DNA from: Acinetobacter sp. NCu2D-2
GTDB taxonomy: Bacteria > Pseudomonadota > Gammaproteobacteria > Pseudomonadales > Moraxellaceae
Direction of reading: 5' to 3'
Assembly (NCBI RefSeq): GCF_001647675.1
Contig: NZ_CP015594.1
Span: forward strand, 124,001 to 188,000
DNA length: 64,000 nt
The notes under the pieces were generated by a model. It saw only the letters and a list, made by a program, of their open reading frames with translations, made no database searches and had not been told where the DNA came from. The position numbers and the translations under genes were made by a program. Below are positions 1-8,048 of this stretch, piece after piece (positions within the stretch are counted from its first letter, which is position 1; each line of letters opens with the position of its first letter).

Positions 1-463
1 GTTTTGCAAGTTCAGTCGCTTTAACGTCAGTGACATTTGCCCAGCCATCGGTTGCGACCATGCCATTCATAGCATCAATGCCGACAATGATATGACCGGC
101 AAATTGTTTACATGCTTCTTCAACAAACTCAGGCTCTTTAACGGCTTTTGTCCCGATAATCACATAAGACACACCTGCATCTAAGTAATGCTGAATCGTT
201 TCAAGTGAGCGAATACCACCACCGATTTGAATTGGAAGATTCGGCTGCGCTTTAGCAATCGCTTCAACCACAGGCTTATGAATTGGCGTACCTGCGAAAG
301 CACCATTCAGATCAACCAAATGCAAGCGACGCGCACCTTCGTTAACCCAATGCTGTGCAGTTGCCACTGGATCATCAGAAAATACAGTATCGTCTTCCAT
401 ACGACCTTGTTTTAAACGGACACATTTGCCATCTTTCAGGTCAATTGCAGGGATGATCAGCAT
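1..463 (-). CDS. hisA: HisA, phosphoribosyl-formimino-AICAR ribotide isomerase (3' end outside window)
   Basis: Fourth step of histidine biosynthesis: an Amadori rearrangement of ProFAR to PRFAR on a TIM barrel in the cytoplasm. The first 154 residues are visible. They begin [17 protein letters not shown], with the expected catalytic Asp at residue 8 and the second catalytic Asp in GIDAMNG at residue 130. The ATG at 461-463 has a clear AGGAG ribosome site eight bases upstream. The C-terminal part runs off the left edge. hisH and hisB lie upstream on the same strand but are separated by three unrelated genes and a terminator, so hisA probably has its own promoter in 464-560. Confidence 0.96.
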   Translation of the reverse strand, partial: MLIIPAIDLKDGKCVRLKQGRMEDDTVFSDDPVATAQHWVNEGARRLHLVDLNGAFAGTPIHKPVVEAIAKAQPNLPIQIGGGIRSLETIQHYLDAGVSYVIIGTKAVKEPEFVEEACKQFAGHIIVGIDAMNGMVATDGWANVTDVKATELAK

Positions 464-561
464 GCTTTCGCTCCTGGCCTAATCTTCGAATGAATTTTGA
501 ATGGCAGTCATCTTAACAAATAAAGCGCAATTGTCTAAATCTAAAAACTAAATCTTATATA

Positions 562-587
562 TGAAAAAAACCTGTCATTCGACAGAT
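562..587 (-). terminator. Rho-independent terminator of the 255-residue repeat protein gene
   Basis: On the minus strand CTGTC and GACAG (572-585) form a short hairpin with loop GAAT, followed by seven T (570-564). It lies after the stop of the gene at 660-1427 and before hisA, which separates the two transcripts. The stem is short, so efficiency is uncertain. Confidence 0.55.
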
Positions 588-659
588 TGGAGTGAGTTTA
601 GGGGCTTCACATTATTTTTATCCAGCTTGTTATTGTTCTAAGAGGTCAAAATACACGTT

Positions 660-1427
660 TTAGCCAAACTGAAGAGGAAGATTTAAATCCAATTCAATAT
701 TTTTTAGCTGTGTACCTAAATCATAAAGTCCATCATTGACACTAACGACAGTATTGCCAACGGTTGCAACGACATCACCCGCGATTGGAAGTGTGGTCAG
801 TGTGTTGGTCACAGGCGCTAGATCATCGAGTAAAGCATCGAGCGTACCAGATACATCTTGGACAACACCGCCAACACTGCCCACAGGATCATTCAGTAAA
901 CCTGTCACTAATTCTAAAGGCTGAATACTCGCGACATAATCACCTGTTTCAGCAACGAAACCTGAGAGATTAGAACTGGTTTGTCCAACTGCGCTGATAA
1001 GATCGCCAACAACAGGAAGTGTGGTTAAGGGTGCCATGATTGGTGCGGTCAAATCGAGAGCACTGTCTAAAATATCGGAAACGCCTCCTAAGGTTTGTCC
1101 AATTAACGCAGTCGAGCCATTCAGAGCTGTATCTACACCGCCTAATAGATCACCTGCAATGAGTTGGTCTGAAATTGCATGTACGCCTTCACTGAGTCCA
1201 GAGATCAGCCCTGTACTTATATTTAACACGGTACCTACCACATCACCAATCACTGGTAAATCACTCAGAGCATCCGTCAATGGTGCGGTCAGTGCTGATA
1301 CAGTTTCGACGACCTCATCAATTACAGTGATGACGGCTTTGGTGAGTAATCCTACTGCTTTAGTAATGCCTTGAAACGCCAGTGTAAAGACGCTACTAAT
1401 TTTCCCACTACCCAATAATGTTGCCAT
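660..1427 (-). CDS. Hypothetical protein built from LP-x-x-GD repeats
   Basis: I do not recognise a named family. The 255-residue product is strongly hydrophobic/Gly-Ser-Thr rich, almost without Cys or aromatic residues. It contains three copies of a unit of the form APLT-x-LPVxGDVVxTVxN, at about residues 48-70, 130-155 and 200-225, separated by helix-like segments. There is no clear cleavable signal peptide, although the N-terminal 35 residues (SSVFTLAFQGITKAVGLLTKAVITV) could be an amphipathic or membrane-active helix. It is transcribed alone, with a terminator before hisA and over 400 bp of upstream sequence. The repeats recall the repetitive parts of large Acinetobacter surface proteins, but that is inference and localisation is open. 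Confidence 0.8.
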   Translation of the reverse strand: MATLLGSGKISSVFTLAFQGITKAVGLLTKAVITVIDEVVETVSALTAPLTDALSDLPVIGDVVGTVLNISTGLISGLSEGVHAISDQLIAGDLLGGVDTALNGSTALIGQTLGGVSDILDSALDLTAPIMAPLTTLPVVGDLISAVGQTSSNLSGFVAETGDYVASIQPLELVTGLLNDPVGSVGGVVQDVSGTLDALLDDLAPVTNTLTTLPIAGDVVATVGNTVVSVNDGLYDLGTQLKNIELDLNLPLQFG

Positions 1428-1850
1428 GATGTGTACCCTCGCTAATATTTTGATTGACCACTCATCGGTGGAAATTTGTTGTACGTATCATGTTTTAGCA
1501 AACTTTTGAGAAATTAAAAGGACTTAAAATACACGTGTACAATAAATTGAATTTTGGATATGAAGAAATTTGAATGGAATCAGTTATCTAGAGGTGAAAT
1601 TTGGTTTTGTGAAAAAATGTAATTAAAAAACAATAATTTATGATGTTTATTTTGGTGCTTTTGTTCACCTTTGGCATTTTCATTGTGCAGTTTTCACTTC
1701 AATTCATCATCAAAGGGTCAGTTTTGCTTAAAAGTCAAAAAAATTGATTTAATGTTAAACAAAATCGTCCTGTGAAATGCCATACGATAGGGCAAAATCG
1801 AATTTACATAAGTTTACAGCGGCAAAAGAGGATTCGCTCAAGTGATGTAC
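1428..1850. other. A+T-rich intergenic region without a recognised gene
   Basis: These 423 bases separate the repeat-protein gene (start 1427, minus) from the end of the exonuclease-domain gene (1851, minus). The sequence is A+T rich with several TA-rich hexamers suitable as promoter elements for the minus-strand gene at 660-1427. I see no RNA gene, repeat or supported small ORF in it. An open frame running into the next gene on the plus strand is a shadow. Confidence 0.5.
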
Positions 1851-2516
1851 TTAATGGCGATCTGTCCAAGAATGCAAGCGGCTGTGTAGGCGAGAATCTT
1901 GGCTATTATTTGAAAGAATACCTAAGCGCACCAATTCTTGAAAAATCACTACACAGGCATAGGCATCTGCCGCGGCATATTCAATTTGTGCCTGAGTTAA
2001 ACGGGAGTTTGACCAATTGGACGTGCTGATTTTTTTTGACTTAGGAAAGTTTTGTTTAAACAGCAGTGCGATGGCATTTTTCACACCAAGCGGCGTTTTG
2101 ATACCGAAACTCGAAAAGCATTTTGACAGTTCAACCACACTATTTAAAACAATGCCTTTTTTACGAAATAGATGCGCATCATTTTTCAGTCCAAACCCAA
2201 TTTTAAGTTGAGCAGGATTGGCAAATATTGGTGTCAGGAAAGCCCATATTTCAGCATTCATTTGAAATAAATACGCTTTATTTTGCGTTGCTAACTGAAT
2301 GAGATGAGGGCCGGTCTGGATTTCACCCTTACGAAATGTCGGCTTGGACTCAGAGTCAAAACCAAAGTATTGAGCTTGGCAAAGTTCATCCTCAATAGCT
2401 TTACACCCTGCCAAATTATGAATCACCACAATATGTTCAAAACCTAAATTTTGAAAAAGTGGATATTGAGCGATTTCTTCTTTACTGGGTAAAACTTGAG
2501 GCGTTGTTAAATCCAT
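1851..2516 (-). CDS. 3'-5' exonuclease domain protein (RNase D / DEDDy-like)
   Basis: A predicted nuclease of the DnaQ-like DEDDy superfamily, 221 residues. Exo I is FDSES (Asp54, Glu56). The Exo II-like segment is the region around LKIGFGLKNDAHLF (Asp near 113). Exo III is the Tyr-x3-Asp of IEYAAADAY near the C-terminus. All four metal-binding acidic residues and the Tyr are therefore visible. It lacks the HRDC domains of full RNase D, so it resembles the short single-domain family that includes the exonuclease domain of WRN-type proteins. Substrate (RNA or DNA) cannot be told. It sits between a DUF805 gene and the repeat protein, all on the minus strand. Confidence 0.85.
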   Translation of the reverse strand: MDLTTPQVLPSKEEIAQYPLFQNLGFEHIVVIHNLAGCKAIEDELCQAQYFGFDSESKPTFRKGEIQTGPHLIQLATQNKAYLFQMNAEIWAFLTPIFANPAQLKIGFGLKNDAHLFRKKGIVLNSVVELSKCFSSFGIKTPLGVKNAIALLFKQNFPKSKKISTSNWSNSRLTQAQIEYAAADAYACVVIFQELVRLGILSNNSQDSRLHSRLHSWTDRH

Positions 2517-2616
2517 AAGGACAAGCTCGGAATTATTGCCAAATCAGCTTAAAGGCAGATGCTTATTTCAGCAAGCTCTCCTGATCAACAACGTATTCAT
2601 TTTATGGATGAATATT

Positions 2617-3132
2617 TTATTCATTTTCAGCCTTATGGATGTTTGACGGTTTTAGCATAACTTGGTGATTATCATATAAGGCAACAGCAAAAACACTCAG
2701 CAGATAGATACTCAAAAGCACATAAATAAGTGCGAGGAATTTCTCCCACATTTGAACAGGTCGAGGTAGACCATAGCCATTCGCGTCTAAATCACCTTTG
2801 GTACAAGTGAGATAAAGCATAAACAGCAGATTTAAAATAGGGATGACGATCAATACACTCGACCAGCCTGAATGGTTCAGATCATGCAGACGTCGAATCG
2901 TAAAAATCACGGAGTAATACAGCAACACTAATCCATAAATCAGGACGATGGGGTAGACAAGCCAAAGCATCCATTGCTGATAATTATGGGGATGCAGAAA
3001 GGGTGAGGTAGCGATTAAGGCAAGTGCAAGTGGAATCAGCCATAGCATGAGTATCATTTGCCATGCCAGCCAGCTACAACGGCTAAAGCGTCCGTGCGGA
3101 GAACGAACGGAATGTGGATTGTTTTGAATCAT
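2617..3132 (-). CDS. DUF805 family inner-membrane protein
   Basis: A 171-residue integral membrane protein with about four hydrophobic segments: WQMILMLWLIPLALALI, an LVYPIVLIYGLVLL stretch, the LIVIPILNLLFMLYL segment and a C-terminal FLALIYVLLSIYLLSV helix. The RRLHDLNHSGW motif between the second and third helices is the hallmark of DUF805. The segment after the third helix (TKGDLDANGYG) matches the family's polar tail. Function is unknown. It lies between hisH and the exonuclease-domain gene, so it interrupts what is a continuous his cluster in many bacteria. Confidence 0.88.
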   Translation of the reverse strand: MIQNNPHSVRSPHGRFSRCSWLAWQMILMLWLIPLALALIATSPFLHPHNYQQWMLWLVYPIVLIYGLVLLYYSVIFTIRRLHDLNHSGWSSVLIVIPILNLLFMLYLTCTKGDLDANGYGLPRPVQMWEKFLALIYVLLSIYLLSVFAVALYDNHQVMLKPSNIHKAENE

Positions 3133-3227
3133 TCATTATTCTTTTTATTTTGAATGGATTGATGATAGACGGTTTTGAGAGCAATCGAAATACGTTTGAT
3201 CTAAAAAACTAATTCAATATTGGAGCA

Positions 3228-3258
3228 TAAAAAAAGCCCGCATATGGCGAGCTTTTTA
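3228..3258 (-). terminator. Terminator after hisBH
   Basis: The minus strand reads AAAAAGCTCGCC-loop-GCGGGCTTTTTTT, a hairpin flanked by A and T tracts just after the hisH stop (3274). It should end the hisB-hisH transcript and shows that the downstream minus-strand genes need their own promoters. Confidence 0.8.
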
Positions 3259-3273
3259 ATTGGGAACAGGAAA

Positions 3274-3891
3274 TTAGATTTTCCATTCCACAAAGTTTTT
3301 GAGCAGTTGTAAGCCCGCAGTGTGACTTTTCTCAGGGTGGAACTGCGTTGCAAACAAGTTTTCTTTATGAATTGCAGTGCAGAACTCTAAACCGTAGTCA
3401 CAGGTTGCAGCAACGATACCTGCATCTTTTGGCTCAACATAGAAACTATGAACGAAGTAGAAACGCGCATCTTGTTCGATGTTGTTCCACATCGGGTGGC
3501 TTGGGTCAGCTTGATGAACTTGGTTCCAGCCCATGTGTGGCACTTTTAAGCCGTCTACATCAGGGAAGCGTTTAACTTCACCTTCAAAAATACCCAGTGC
3601 ATCCGCACCGCCATTTTCTTCAGAGCGTTGCATAAGCGCTTGCATGCCGACACAAATCGCAAGCACAGGCTTATTAAAGACTGCATTACGTACCACGTCA
3701 TCAATGCCAGCTTCCTGCATGCCTTGCATACAGTCACGCATTGCACCCACGCCCGGGAACACAATTTTATCTGCTTGCGCAATCAACTTTGGATCATTGG
3801 TCACATCGACAGTTGCACCCACATGTTCAAGTGCTTTTGCTGCTGAGTGAAGATTTCCCATGCCATAGTCAAGAAGGGCAATACGGGTCAT
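3274..3891 (-). CDS. hisH: HisH, glutaminase subunit of imidazole glycerol phosphate synthase
   Basis: A class I glutamine amidotransferase that hydrolyses glutamine and channels ammonia to HisF for ring closure to IGP and AICAR. The catalytic triad is visible: Cys80 in [10 protein letters not shown], His185 and Glu187 in TQFHPEKS. The oxyanion-strand motif PGVGAM is near residue 46. At 205 residues the length is normal. Its ATG overlaps the hisB stop by one base (TAATG), indicating translational coupling. The partner hisF is not in the window and is expected beyond hisA. Confidence 0.97.
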   Translation of the reverse strand: MTRIALLDYGMGNLHSAAKALEHVGATVDVTNDPKLIAQADKIVFPGVGAMRDCMQGMQEAGIDDVVRNAVFNKPVLAICVGMQALMQRSEENGGADALGIFEGEVKRFPDVDGLKVPHMGWNQVHQADPSHPMWNNIEQDARFYFVHSFYVEPKDAGIVAATCDYGLEFCTAIHKENLFATQFHPEKSHTAGLQLLKNFVEWKI

Positions 3892-4484
3892 TACAATGTT
3901 CCTTTCGTTGAAGCGACTGTGTTGGCAGCACGTGGATCAATTTCACATGCCATACGAAGCGCGCGCGCAAATGCTTTAAATACGCTTTCGATTTGGTGAT
4001 GGCTATTTTTGCCTTTCAAGTTATCAATGTGAAGCGTCATCAGTGAATGGTTCACAAAGCCTTGGAAAAATTCAGAGAATAAATCCACATCAAAACGACC
4101 AATCATAGAACGAGTAAATGGAATATCCATAAACAAGCCCGGACGACCAGAAAGATCCACCACAACGCGGCTTAAAGACTCATCTAAAGGTGCATAGAAA
4201 TGACCATAGCGTTTTAAGCCTTTTTTATCGCCAAGCGCTTGCGCAAATGCCTGTCCGAGTGTGATCCCGCAGTCTTCTACGGTATGATGATCGTCAATTT
4301 CCAAATCGCCATCACAATGAATATCAATATCAAACAGACCATGTCGCTTGATTTGATCAATCATATGATCTAAAAATGGAACACCAGTGTTTAAAGTGCC
4401 TTGACCAGAACCATCGAGGTTCAAACGAACTCGAATTTTGGTTTCGTTGGTATTTCTTACCACTTCACTGATACGATCTGTCAT
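3891..4484 (-). CDS. hisB: HisB, imidazoleglycerol-phosphate dehydratase
   Basis: Dehydrates IGP to imidazole-acetol phosphate. This is the monofunctional form: the phosphatase domain fused in E. coli is absent. The paired metal-binding motifs HHTVED ([10 protein letters not shown]) and the later NSHHQIES are both present, as is the FLDHM motif. An ATG eight codons further upstream (4508) is open, but I choose 4484, which is preceded by GAGGAA at good spacing and gives the usual N-terminus [17 protein letters not shown] and 197 residues. It is translationally coupled to hisH. Confidence 0.96.
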   Translation of the reverse strand: MTDRISEVVRNTNETKIRVRLNLDGSGQGTLNTGVPFLDHMIDQIKRHGLFDIDIHCDGDLEIDDHHTVEDCGITLGQAFAQALGDKKGLKRYGHFYAPLDESLSRVVVDLSGRPGLFMDIPFTRSMIGRFDVDLFSEFFQGFVNHSLMTLHIDNLKGKNSHHQIESVFKAFARALRMACEIDPRAANTVASTKGTL

Positions 4485-4580
4485 AGACACGTTCCTCAAA
4501 TACGTCAAAATGATTGATGTAGAAAATATTTTCGCCGTGACGACGTCACCGCATATTAGATTGCTCAGGAGGGTTTATCA

Positions 4581-4958
4581 ATGCCTATTACCGTACATGC
4601 CTATACTTCGCTTGAAAATGAAGAAGTACGCAGCCAGCTTGAGCGACTGTATGACACCAGTCCTGAATTTAGTGATGGGACAGATGCCATTGAACAACTA
4701 GAGCAAAACTTAGCACAGTATACCTCACTTTATACCGCTGAATTTAATACTAAAGTCATTGGTGCAATCTGGAGCAGTGGTCAGGGCGAAAGCCGCCTAC
4801 TGCAAAATATTGTGGTGCATCCTGCCAATCGTGGGCGCGGGGTTGCCGACCGACTGGTAAGTGAAGTCTGCCGTATGGAAGAAGAAAAAGGGGTGAAGCA
4901 TTTTGAACCGGGCTGTGGCGCAATTCACCGCTGCTTAGCGCATTTAGAAAAAATTTAA
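4581..4958 (+). CDS. GNAT-fold protein, PanZ/PanM-like acetyl-CoA sensor candidate
   Basis: A 125-residue GNAT-fold protein. The acetyl-CoA-binding loop is visible as VHPANRGRGVADRLVSEV (residues about 76-93, the Q/RxxGxG/A motif). The small size and the layout (short N-terminal half, a Leu-rich core strand, then the RGRGV loop) resemble the PanZ (PanM) family, which senses CoA and helps mature PanD; that assignment is inferred from similarity of layout. A GGAGGG ribosome site precedes the ATG. It is divergent from hisB with about 100 bp between. It could alternatively be an ordinary small acetyltransferase. Confidence 0.8.
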   Translation: MPITVHAYTSLENEEVRSQLERLYDTSPEFSDGTDAIEQLEQNLAQYTSLYTAEFNTKVIGAIWSSGQGESRLLQNIVVHPANRGRGVADRLVSEVCRMEEEKGVKHFEPGCGAIHRCLAHLEKI

Positions 4959-4974
4959 AAAATCAAAATTTTAG

Positions 4975-4999
4975 AGCAGCCTTTGGGCTGCTTTTTTTA
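4975..4999 (+). terminator. Terminator of the GNAT gene
   Basis: AGCAGCC-tttg-GGCTGCT forms a 7-bp G+C-rich stem with a four-base loop followed by a run of seven T. It lies 17 bases after the stop codon. Confidence 0.9.
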
Positions 5000-5110
5000 T
5001 TTTGGATAAGTCTAAAATTTAAAAAATGCCTTAAAACGCTAGAAAAATGAACGATTGTAATAAAATATGAGTGAAATTTATGCGGTTGAAATAAATAACA
5101 CTTTTCACGC

Positions 5111-5141
5111 TTGACGGCACAGCAGCAAACCGCTTTAATAC
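5111..5141 (+). promoter_or_regulatory. Promoter of the first tRNA-Phe
   Basis: A TTGACG -35 (5111-5116) and a TTTAAT/TTAATA -10 (5134-5140), spaced 17-18 bp, end about ten bases before the mature 5' end of the tRNA. The C-rich discriminator (CGCC) is typical of stringently controlled stable-RNA promoters. Confidence 0.75.
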
Positions 5142-5150
5142 GCCTCATCC

Positions 5151-5226
5151 GGCGTGATAGCTCAGTTGGTAGAGCAACGGATTGAAAATCCGTGTGTCCC
5201 CAGTTCGACCCTGGGTCTCGCCACCA
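5151..5226 (+). tRNA. tRNA-Phe (GAA), copy 1
   Basis: A 76-nt cloverleaf with anticodon GAA in loop TTGAAAA, 5-bp CGGAT/ATCCG anticodon stem, T arm CCCAG-TTCGACC-CTGGG, and encoded CCA. The acceptor stem GGCGTGA/TCTCGCC has one U-U mismatch at position 5-68, also present in the second copy. It has its own promoter and terminator. Confidence 0.97.
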
Positions 5227-5250
5227 TATTCAAAACTTATTTAAAGTTTC

Positions 5251-5280
5251 AATCCCTGATCCCATCAGGGATTTTTTTTA
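5251..5280 (+). terminator. Terminator of tRNA-Phe copy 1
   Basis: AATCCCTGAT-ccc-ATCAGGGATT is a near-perfect 10-bp stem followed by a run of T. Confidence 0.92.
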
Positions 5281-5360
5281 TCTGTGCTTTTTATGTGTGG
5301 ATAAAATATTTAAATACAGCTTAAAAAGTATGCAGTTAAATATTTTTTTTACAATTAGCA

Positions 5361-5391
5361 TTGACTAATGTTCCGAGATACGGCTTAATAC
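5361..5391 (+). promoter_or_regulatory. Promoter of the second tRNA-Phe
   Basis: TTGACT (5361-5366) and TTAATA/TAATAC (5385-5391), spaced about 18 bp, end roughly ten bases before the tRNA. The layout copies that of the first tRNA-Phe promoter, though the intervening sequence differs. Confidence 0.72.
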
Positions 5392-5399
5392 ACGGCATC

Positions 5400-5475
5400 G
5401 GCGTGATAGCTCAGTTGGTAGAGCAACGGATTGAAAATCCGTGTGTCCCCAGTTCGACCCTGGGTCTCGCCACCA
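5400..5475 (+). tRNA. tRNA-Phe (GAA), copy 2
   Basis: Identical over all 76 nt to the copy at 5151-5226, including the U5-U68 mismatch and encoded CCA. Identity extends about ten bases past the CCA (TATTCAAAA). It is a local duplication with its own promoter and terminator. Confidence 0.97.
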
Positions 5476-5481
5476 TATTCA

Positions 5482-5514
5482 AAAAAACCTCAAACACTGT
5501 TTGAGGTTTTTTTT
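5482..5514 (+). terminator. Terminator of tRNA-Phe copy 2
   Basis: AAACCTCAAAC-act-GTTTGAGGTTT, an 11-bp stem flanked by A and T tracts. Confidence 0.92.
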
Positions 5515-5750
5515 CGCCTGTCATTTTGTCATTCAGCTGAAAACAGTGGTTTTGGCTCACTATCTAGCTTTCAGACATGAGTCCATGCTTTGCTGACTTT
5601 CAGGACAATTCACATGAGTTGCCATTCATCTGAGCACGCATGAGTTATCCCATTAATCAAGGTAATCTAGTAGATAAGAATATTGGAAATTGACTGGATC
5701 ATCATCAGTTACAGCATTTGGGTCATCAATAATAGGGGAAAGGCAAGCCA

Positions 5751-6263
5751 ATGAATATCATGAAAATGTCTATATTCGGACTCATGCTCGGTGTTTACAG
5801 CATGGGAACACAAGCCGAGGACGAGCAAGCGGTCGTGACTCTGCCCACTCTGACCGTGATGGCCGAACCTGAAATGAGTAATGAAACCGGCTATGTACCT
5901 TTTGTACAGGAAGAAAAGAATCTGCGAGCTTTACAGCATCAGGTGATTCGTGGAACCCGGGATGCAGAGAATTTCATGGTCAATCCTGATGTGGTGGCAA
6001 ACCTCGAGATCCAGCCCATAGATCTAGATTCACTGTCACCGGCACTACAGCAGTATGTGCTGACCATTGCCCAGGGACTGCAATCCAGTGATCCAACCCA
6101 AGGGTTATATACCATTCTGGAGAATTTTGGCATTGATCGGAGTAATAGCTTGCAGCCAGATCGCAATATGAAAATCCAGATCAATCTGGACAAGGTGAAT
6201 ATCGACTTGCTTGAAAATCACCTGAATTTACCGCCTGTTATGCAATTACCGAGGCAGCCCTGA
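5751..6263 (+). CDS. Secreted hypothetical protein, paralog A of a tandem pair
   Basis: No named family recognised. The 170-residue product has a signal peptide (MNIMKMSIFGLMLGVYSMGTQA, cleavage near Ala22). The mature N-terminus VTLPTLTVMAEPE resembles a TonB-box-like sequence. The conserved core has the form LDSLSPALQQYVLTIAQGLQSSDP followed by GLYTILENFGIDR. No beta-barrel follows, so it is not a receptor itself. It is clearly homologous to the gene at 6502-7005. The start has a GGGGAAAGG ribosome site eight bases upstream, though an ATG three codons later is possible. It lies just after the tRNA-Phe pair in a stretch that looks richer in G+C than the flanks. Confidence 0.85.
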   Translation: MNIMKMSIFGLMLGVYSMGTQAEDEQAVVTLPTLTVMAEPEMSNETGYVPFVQEEKNLRALQHQVIRGTRDAENFMVNPDVVANLEIQPIDLDSLSPALQQYVLTIAQGLQSSDPTQGLYTILENFGIDRSNSLQPDRNMKIQINLDKVNIDLLENHLNLPPVMQLPRQP

Positions 6264-6287
6264 AATACTGTTCAATGCTACCTATCC

Positions 6288-6314
6288 ATCCCCGCCAGTC
6301 GGGGATTTTTTATT
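6288..6314 (+). terminator. Terminator between the paralog genes
   Basis: ATCCCC-gccagtc-GGGGAT followed by a T run ends the first paralog's transcript, so the two paralogs are probably separate units. Confidence 0.9.
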
Positions 6315-6501
6315 ACTTGAATTTACGGTAAAAGGAGCATGAATTTCTAATCGCCCTCTTAAAACCAGCATCGAAAGATACGCCAGTAATCATGCTGAAA
6401 TGACCGTGTATCAATACTCACAGTAATGCTGATCATATTTACACAAGTTTAAGGAACAATAAGGTCTCTCCCACTGAAATGACGATGCGGAGGTATTCCT
6501 T

Positions 6502-7005
6502 ATGCGTCCCCTTGCCACAACTTTCCTCATGTTAATGAGCCTGTTTTCTGTACTGCATCTGGTCAATGCACATGCCGCACCAGACCCAGTTACGTTACCG
6601 ACACTGACCGTGATGGCAGATCGTGAATTGCGTGAAGAAACAGAATTCATGCTGCCGCTGCAAGAACAATCCAGCCAGAAAAAGGCGTTAAAGATGCGAA
6701 TGATGAAGATTGAACGTGAATTGCAGGACTACTCGGTCAATGCTGATTTTGCGGGTGATCTCGACATTCTACCCAGCACCAATCCGGCACGACTGGATAG
6801 CCTGCCACCGGGGCTGCAACAGTATGTGCAGGCGATTGCGGATGGCTTGCGCTCAGCGGATCCACGTGAAGGTGTTTATCTGATGCTGGTGCCTTTTGGC
6901 ATTGACCGTAATGTAAGTAGCGTTCAGGCCGCTCGGGAACAGTTTAACCTGAATAACATCGACCGCAGTCTGGTCAATGAATGGTGTGCAGTCAATGCTT
7001 GTTAA
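6502..7005 (+). CDS. Secreted hypothetical protein, paralog B of a tandem pair
   Basis: A 167-residue homolog of the product of 5751-6263. It has an exported N-terminus (TTFLMLMSLFSVLHLVNAHA, cleavage near residue 25), the same VTLPTLTVMADRE start of the mature protein, and the same core (LDSLPPGLQQYVQAIADGLRSADP, then GVYLMLVPFGIDR). It differs in ending with two Cys (EWCAVNAC) that could form a disulphide or attach to another protein. A GGAGG ribosome site lies eight bases before the ATG. Function is unknown; the shared TonB-box-like stretch suggests, but does not show, contact with TonB or the envelope. Confidence 0.85.
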   Translation: MRPLATTFLMLMSLFSVLHLVNAHAAPDPVTLPTLTVMADRELREETEFMLPLQEQSSQKKALKMRMMKIERELQDYSVNADFAGDLDILPSTNPARLDSLPPGLQQYVQAIADGLRSADPREGVYLMLVPFGIDRNVSSVQAAREQFNLNNIDRSLVNEWCAVNAC

Positions 7006-7178
7006 GCCGCTACCAGCAGGCGACCCAGTCAGTTTGAAATGCAACCGTAAAAATGATGATTTAAATCATCTGGCTACTGCTTAGGGTTTTTGTATAGCAA
7101 GATTGCTTTTGGTTCAAAAAATCAGCATATTGGTTGAAAGCTAATCTAATTTAAACCCATTGCAGAGGGAATATTTGC

Positions 7179-7928
7179 ATGCCACGTGTCTTTATTATTC
7201 TGGCTGGTGCGACCGTGGCGGTCTTTGCCTGGTTGTTCTATCAATATACGGTACAGCAACAGCATAAAGCCGAGCTGATCGAATATGAAAGCGTCCTGAA
7301 TGAAAAAACGGCTGAGATTTTTGAGCAGGCGCAAGACTGGAGCATTCCAATCCAGCTAGAAATCGAAGAGGACCGTCTGGATGGCGATTATGCGGTCATG
7401 GCCGAATATGTACTTGGACAGATGCGAGACCGCGCAGAGGAACGCAACCAGTATTTACGTGATCTGAAAGCAGCGAATTGGGAGCGTTTCCTGGACATTG
7501 ATCGTTTGGAAAAGGATCAGGCGCAAGGCTATAAAGAAACTGAGGCCATGCTCAAGCAGGTACATCAGATTGTGCAGAATTATGAGCAGACCATTCAGCA
7601 CCGAGAAGAGACCCAGATTAAGCAGGTCAAGCAATTGGATATCAAGCAGCGTTATCGTCAGCAATTGGCCCATAACCTGAAAGCGACCCAGCAGGAAAGT
7701 GATGCTTATGCCATCTTCGAAATTGAAAAGCAGAGTCTGGCCAAGGCTGATCAGCTATTTGCCTTGCTAAAGAAGTATAAATGGGAAAAACGAAACCGCA
7801 TGTTTATGTTCCATGATGAGAAAGCGGTTCAGCCCTTTATCGCGCTATATAAAGATATTGAAAACTTGAATAAACAAATGCAGCAAATTAAGACAAAAAA
7901 TCAAAAAATTGTCGAAGAAGCCTTGTAA
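7179..7928 (+). CDS. Membrane-anchored coiled-coil hypothetical protein
   Basis: No family recognised. The 249-residue product has one N-terminal transmembrane helix (about residues 4-22, VFIILAGATVAVFAWLFY) and a long, highly charged, Gln-rich helical remainder with almost no Gly or Pro, predicted to form coiled coil from about 30 to the end. There is no signal-peptidase site after the helix, so it is probably an inner-membrane anchor with a periplasmic rod. It follows the secreted paralogs on the same strand but after a gap of 173 bp, so co-transcription is unproven. The final segment NKQMQQIKTKNQKIVEEAL is a clear heptad region. Confidence 0.82.
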   Translation: MPRVFIILAGATVAVFAWLFYQYTVQQQHKAELIEYESVLNEKTAEIFEQAQDWSIPIQLEIEEDRLDGDYAVMAEYVLGQMRDRAEERNQYLRDLKAANWERFLDIDRLEKDQAQGYKETEAMLKQVHQIVQNYEQTIQHREETQIKQVKQLDIKQRYRQQLAHNLKATQQESDAYAIFEIEKQSLAKADQLFALLKKYKWEKRNRMFMFHDEKAVQPFIALYKDIENLNKQMQQIKTKNQKIVEEAL

Positions 7929-8048
7929 CAGCAAAGTGCTATTTGTCTGTAAGCCATCTTGAGCATGGCAGCAAAAGCATAGACATGTTATAGATAAACA
8001 GAGATTTAACAGCTAAATAAAATGGCACAACAACAGGAGCAATGCTGC

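Noticed and set aside
1772..2029. Open frame on the plus strand over the end of the exonuclease gene
   Set aside because: It lies antisense to a conserved nuclease, has no ribosome site and no protein-like composition.
4963..5148. Minus-strand open frame over the tRNA-Phe promoter
   Set aside because: It overlaps a terminator and a stable-RNA promoter and has no ribosome site.
5151..5475. Duplicated tRNA-Phe as attachment sites of a prophage or integrative element
   Set aside because: No integrase, phage or conjugation gene is present in the window; only an accessory block of unknown origin is kept as a finding.
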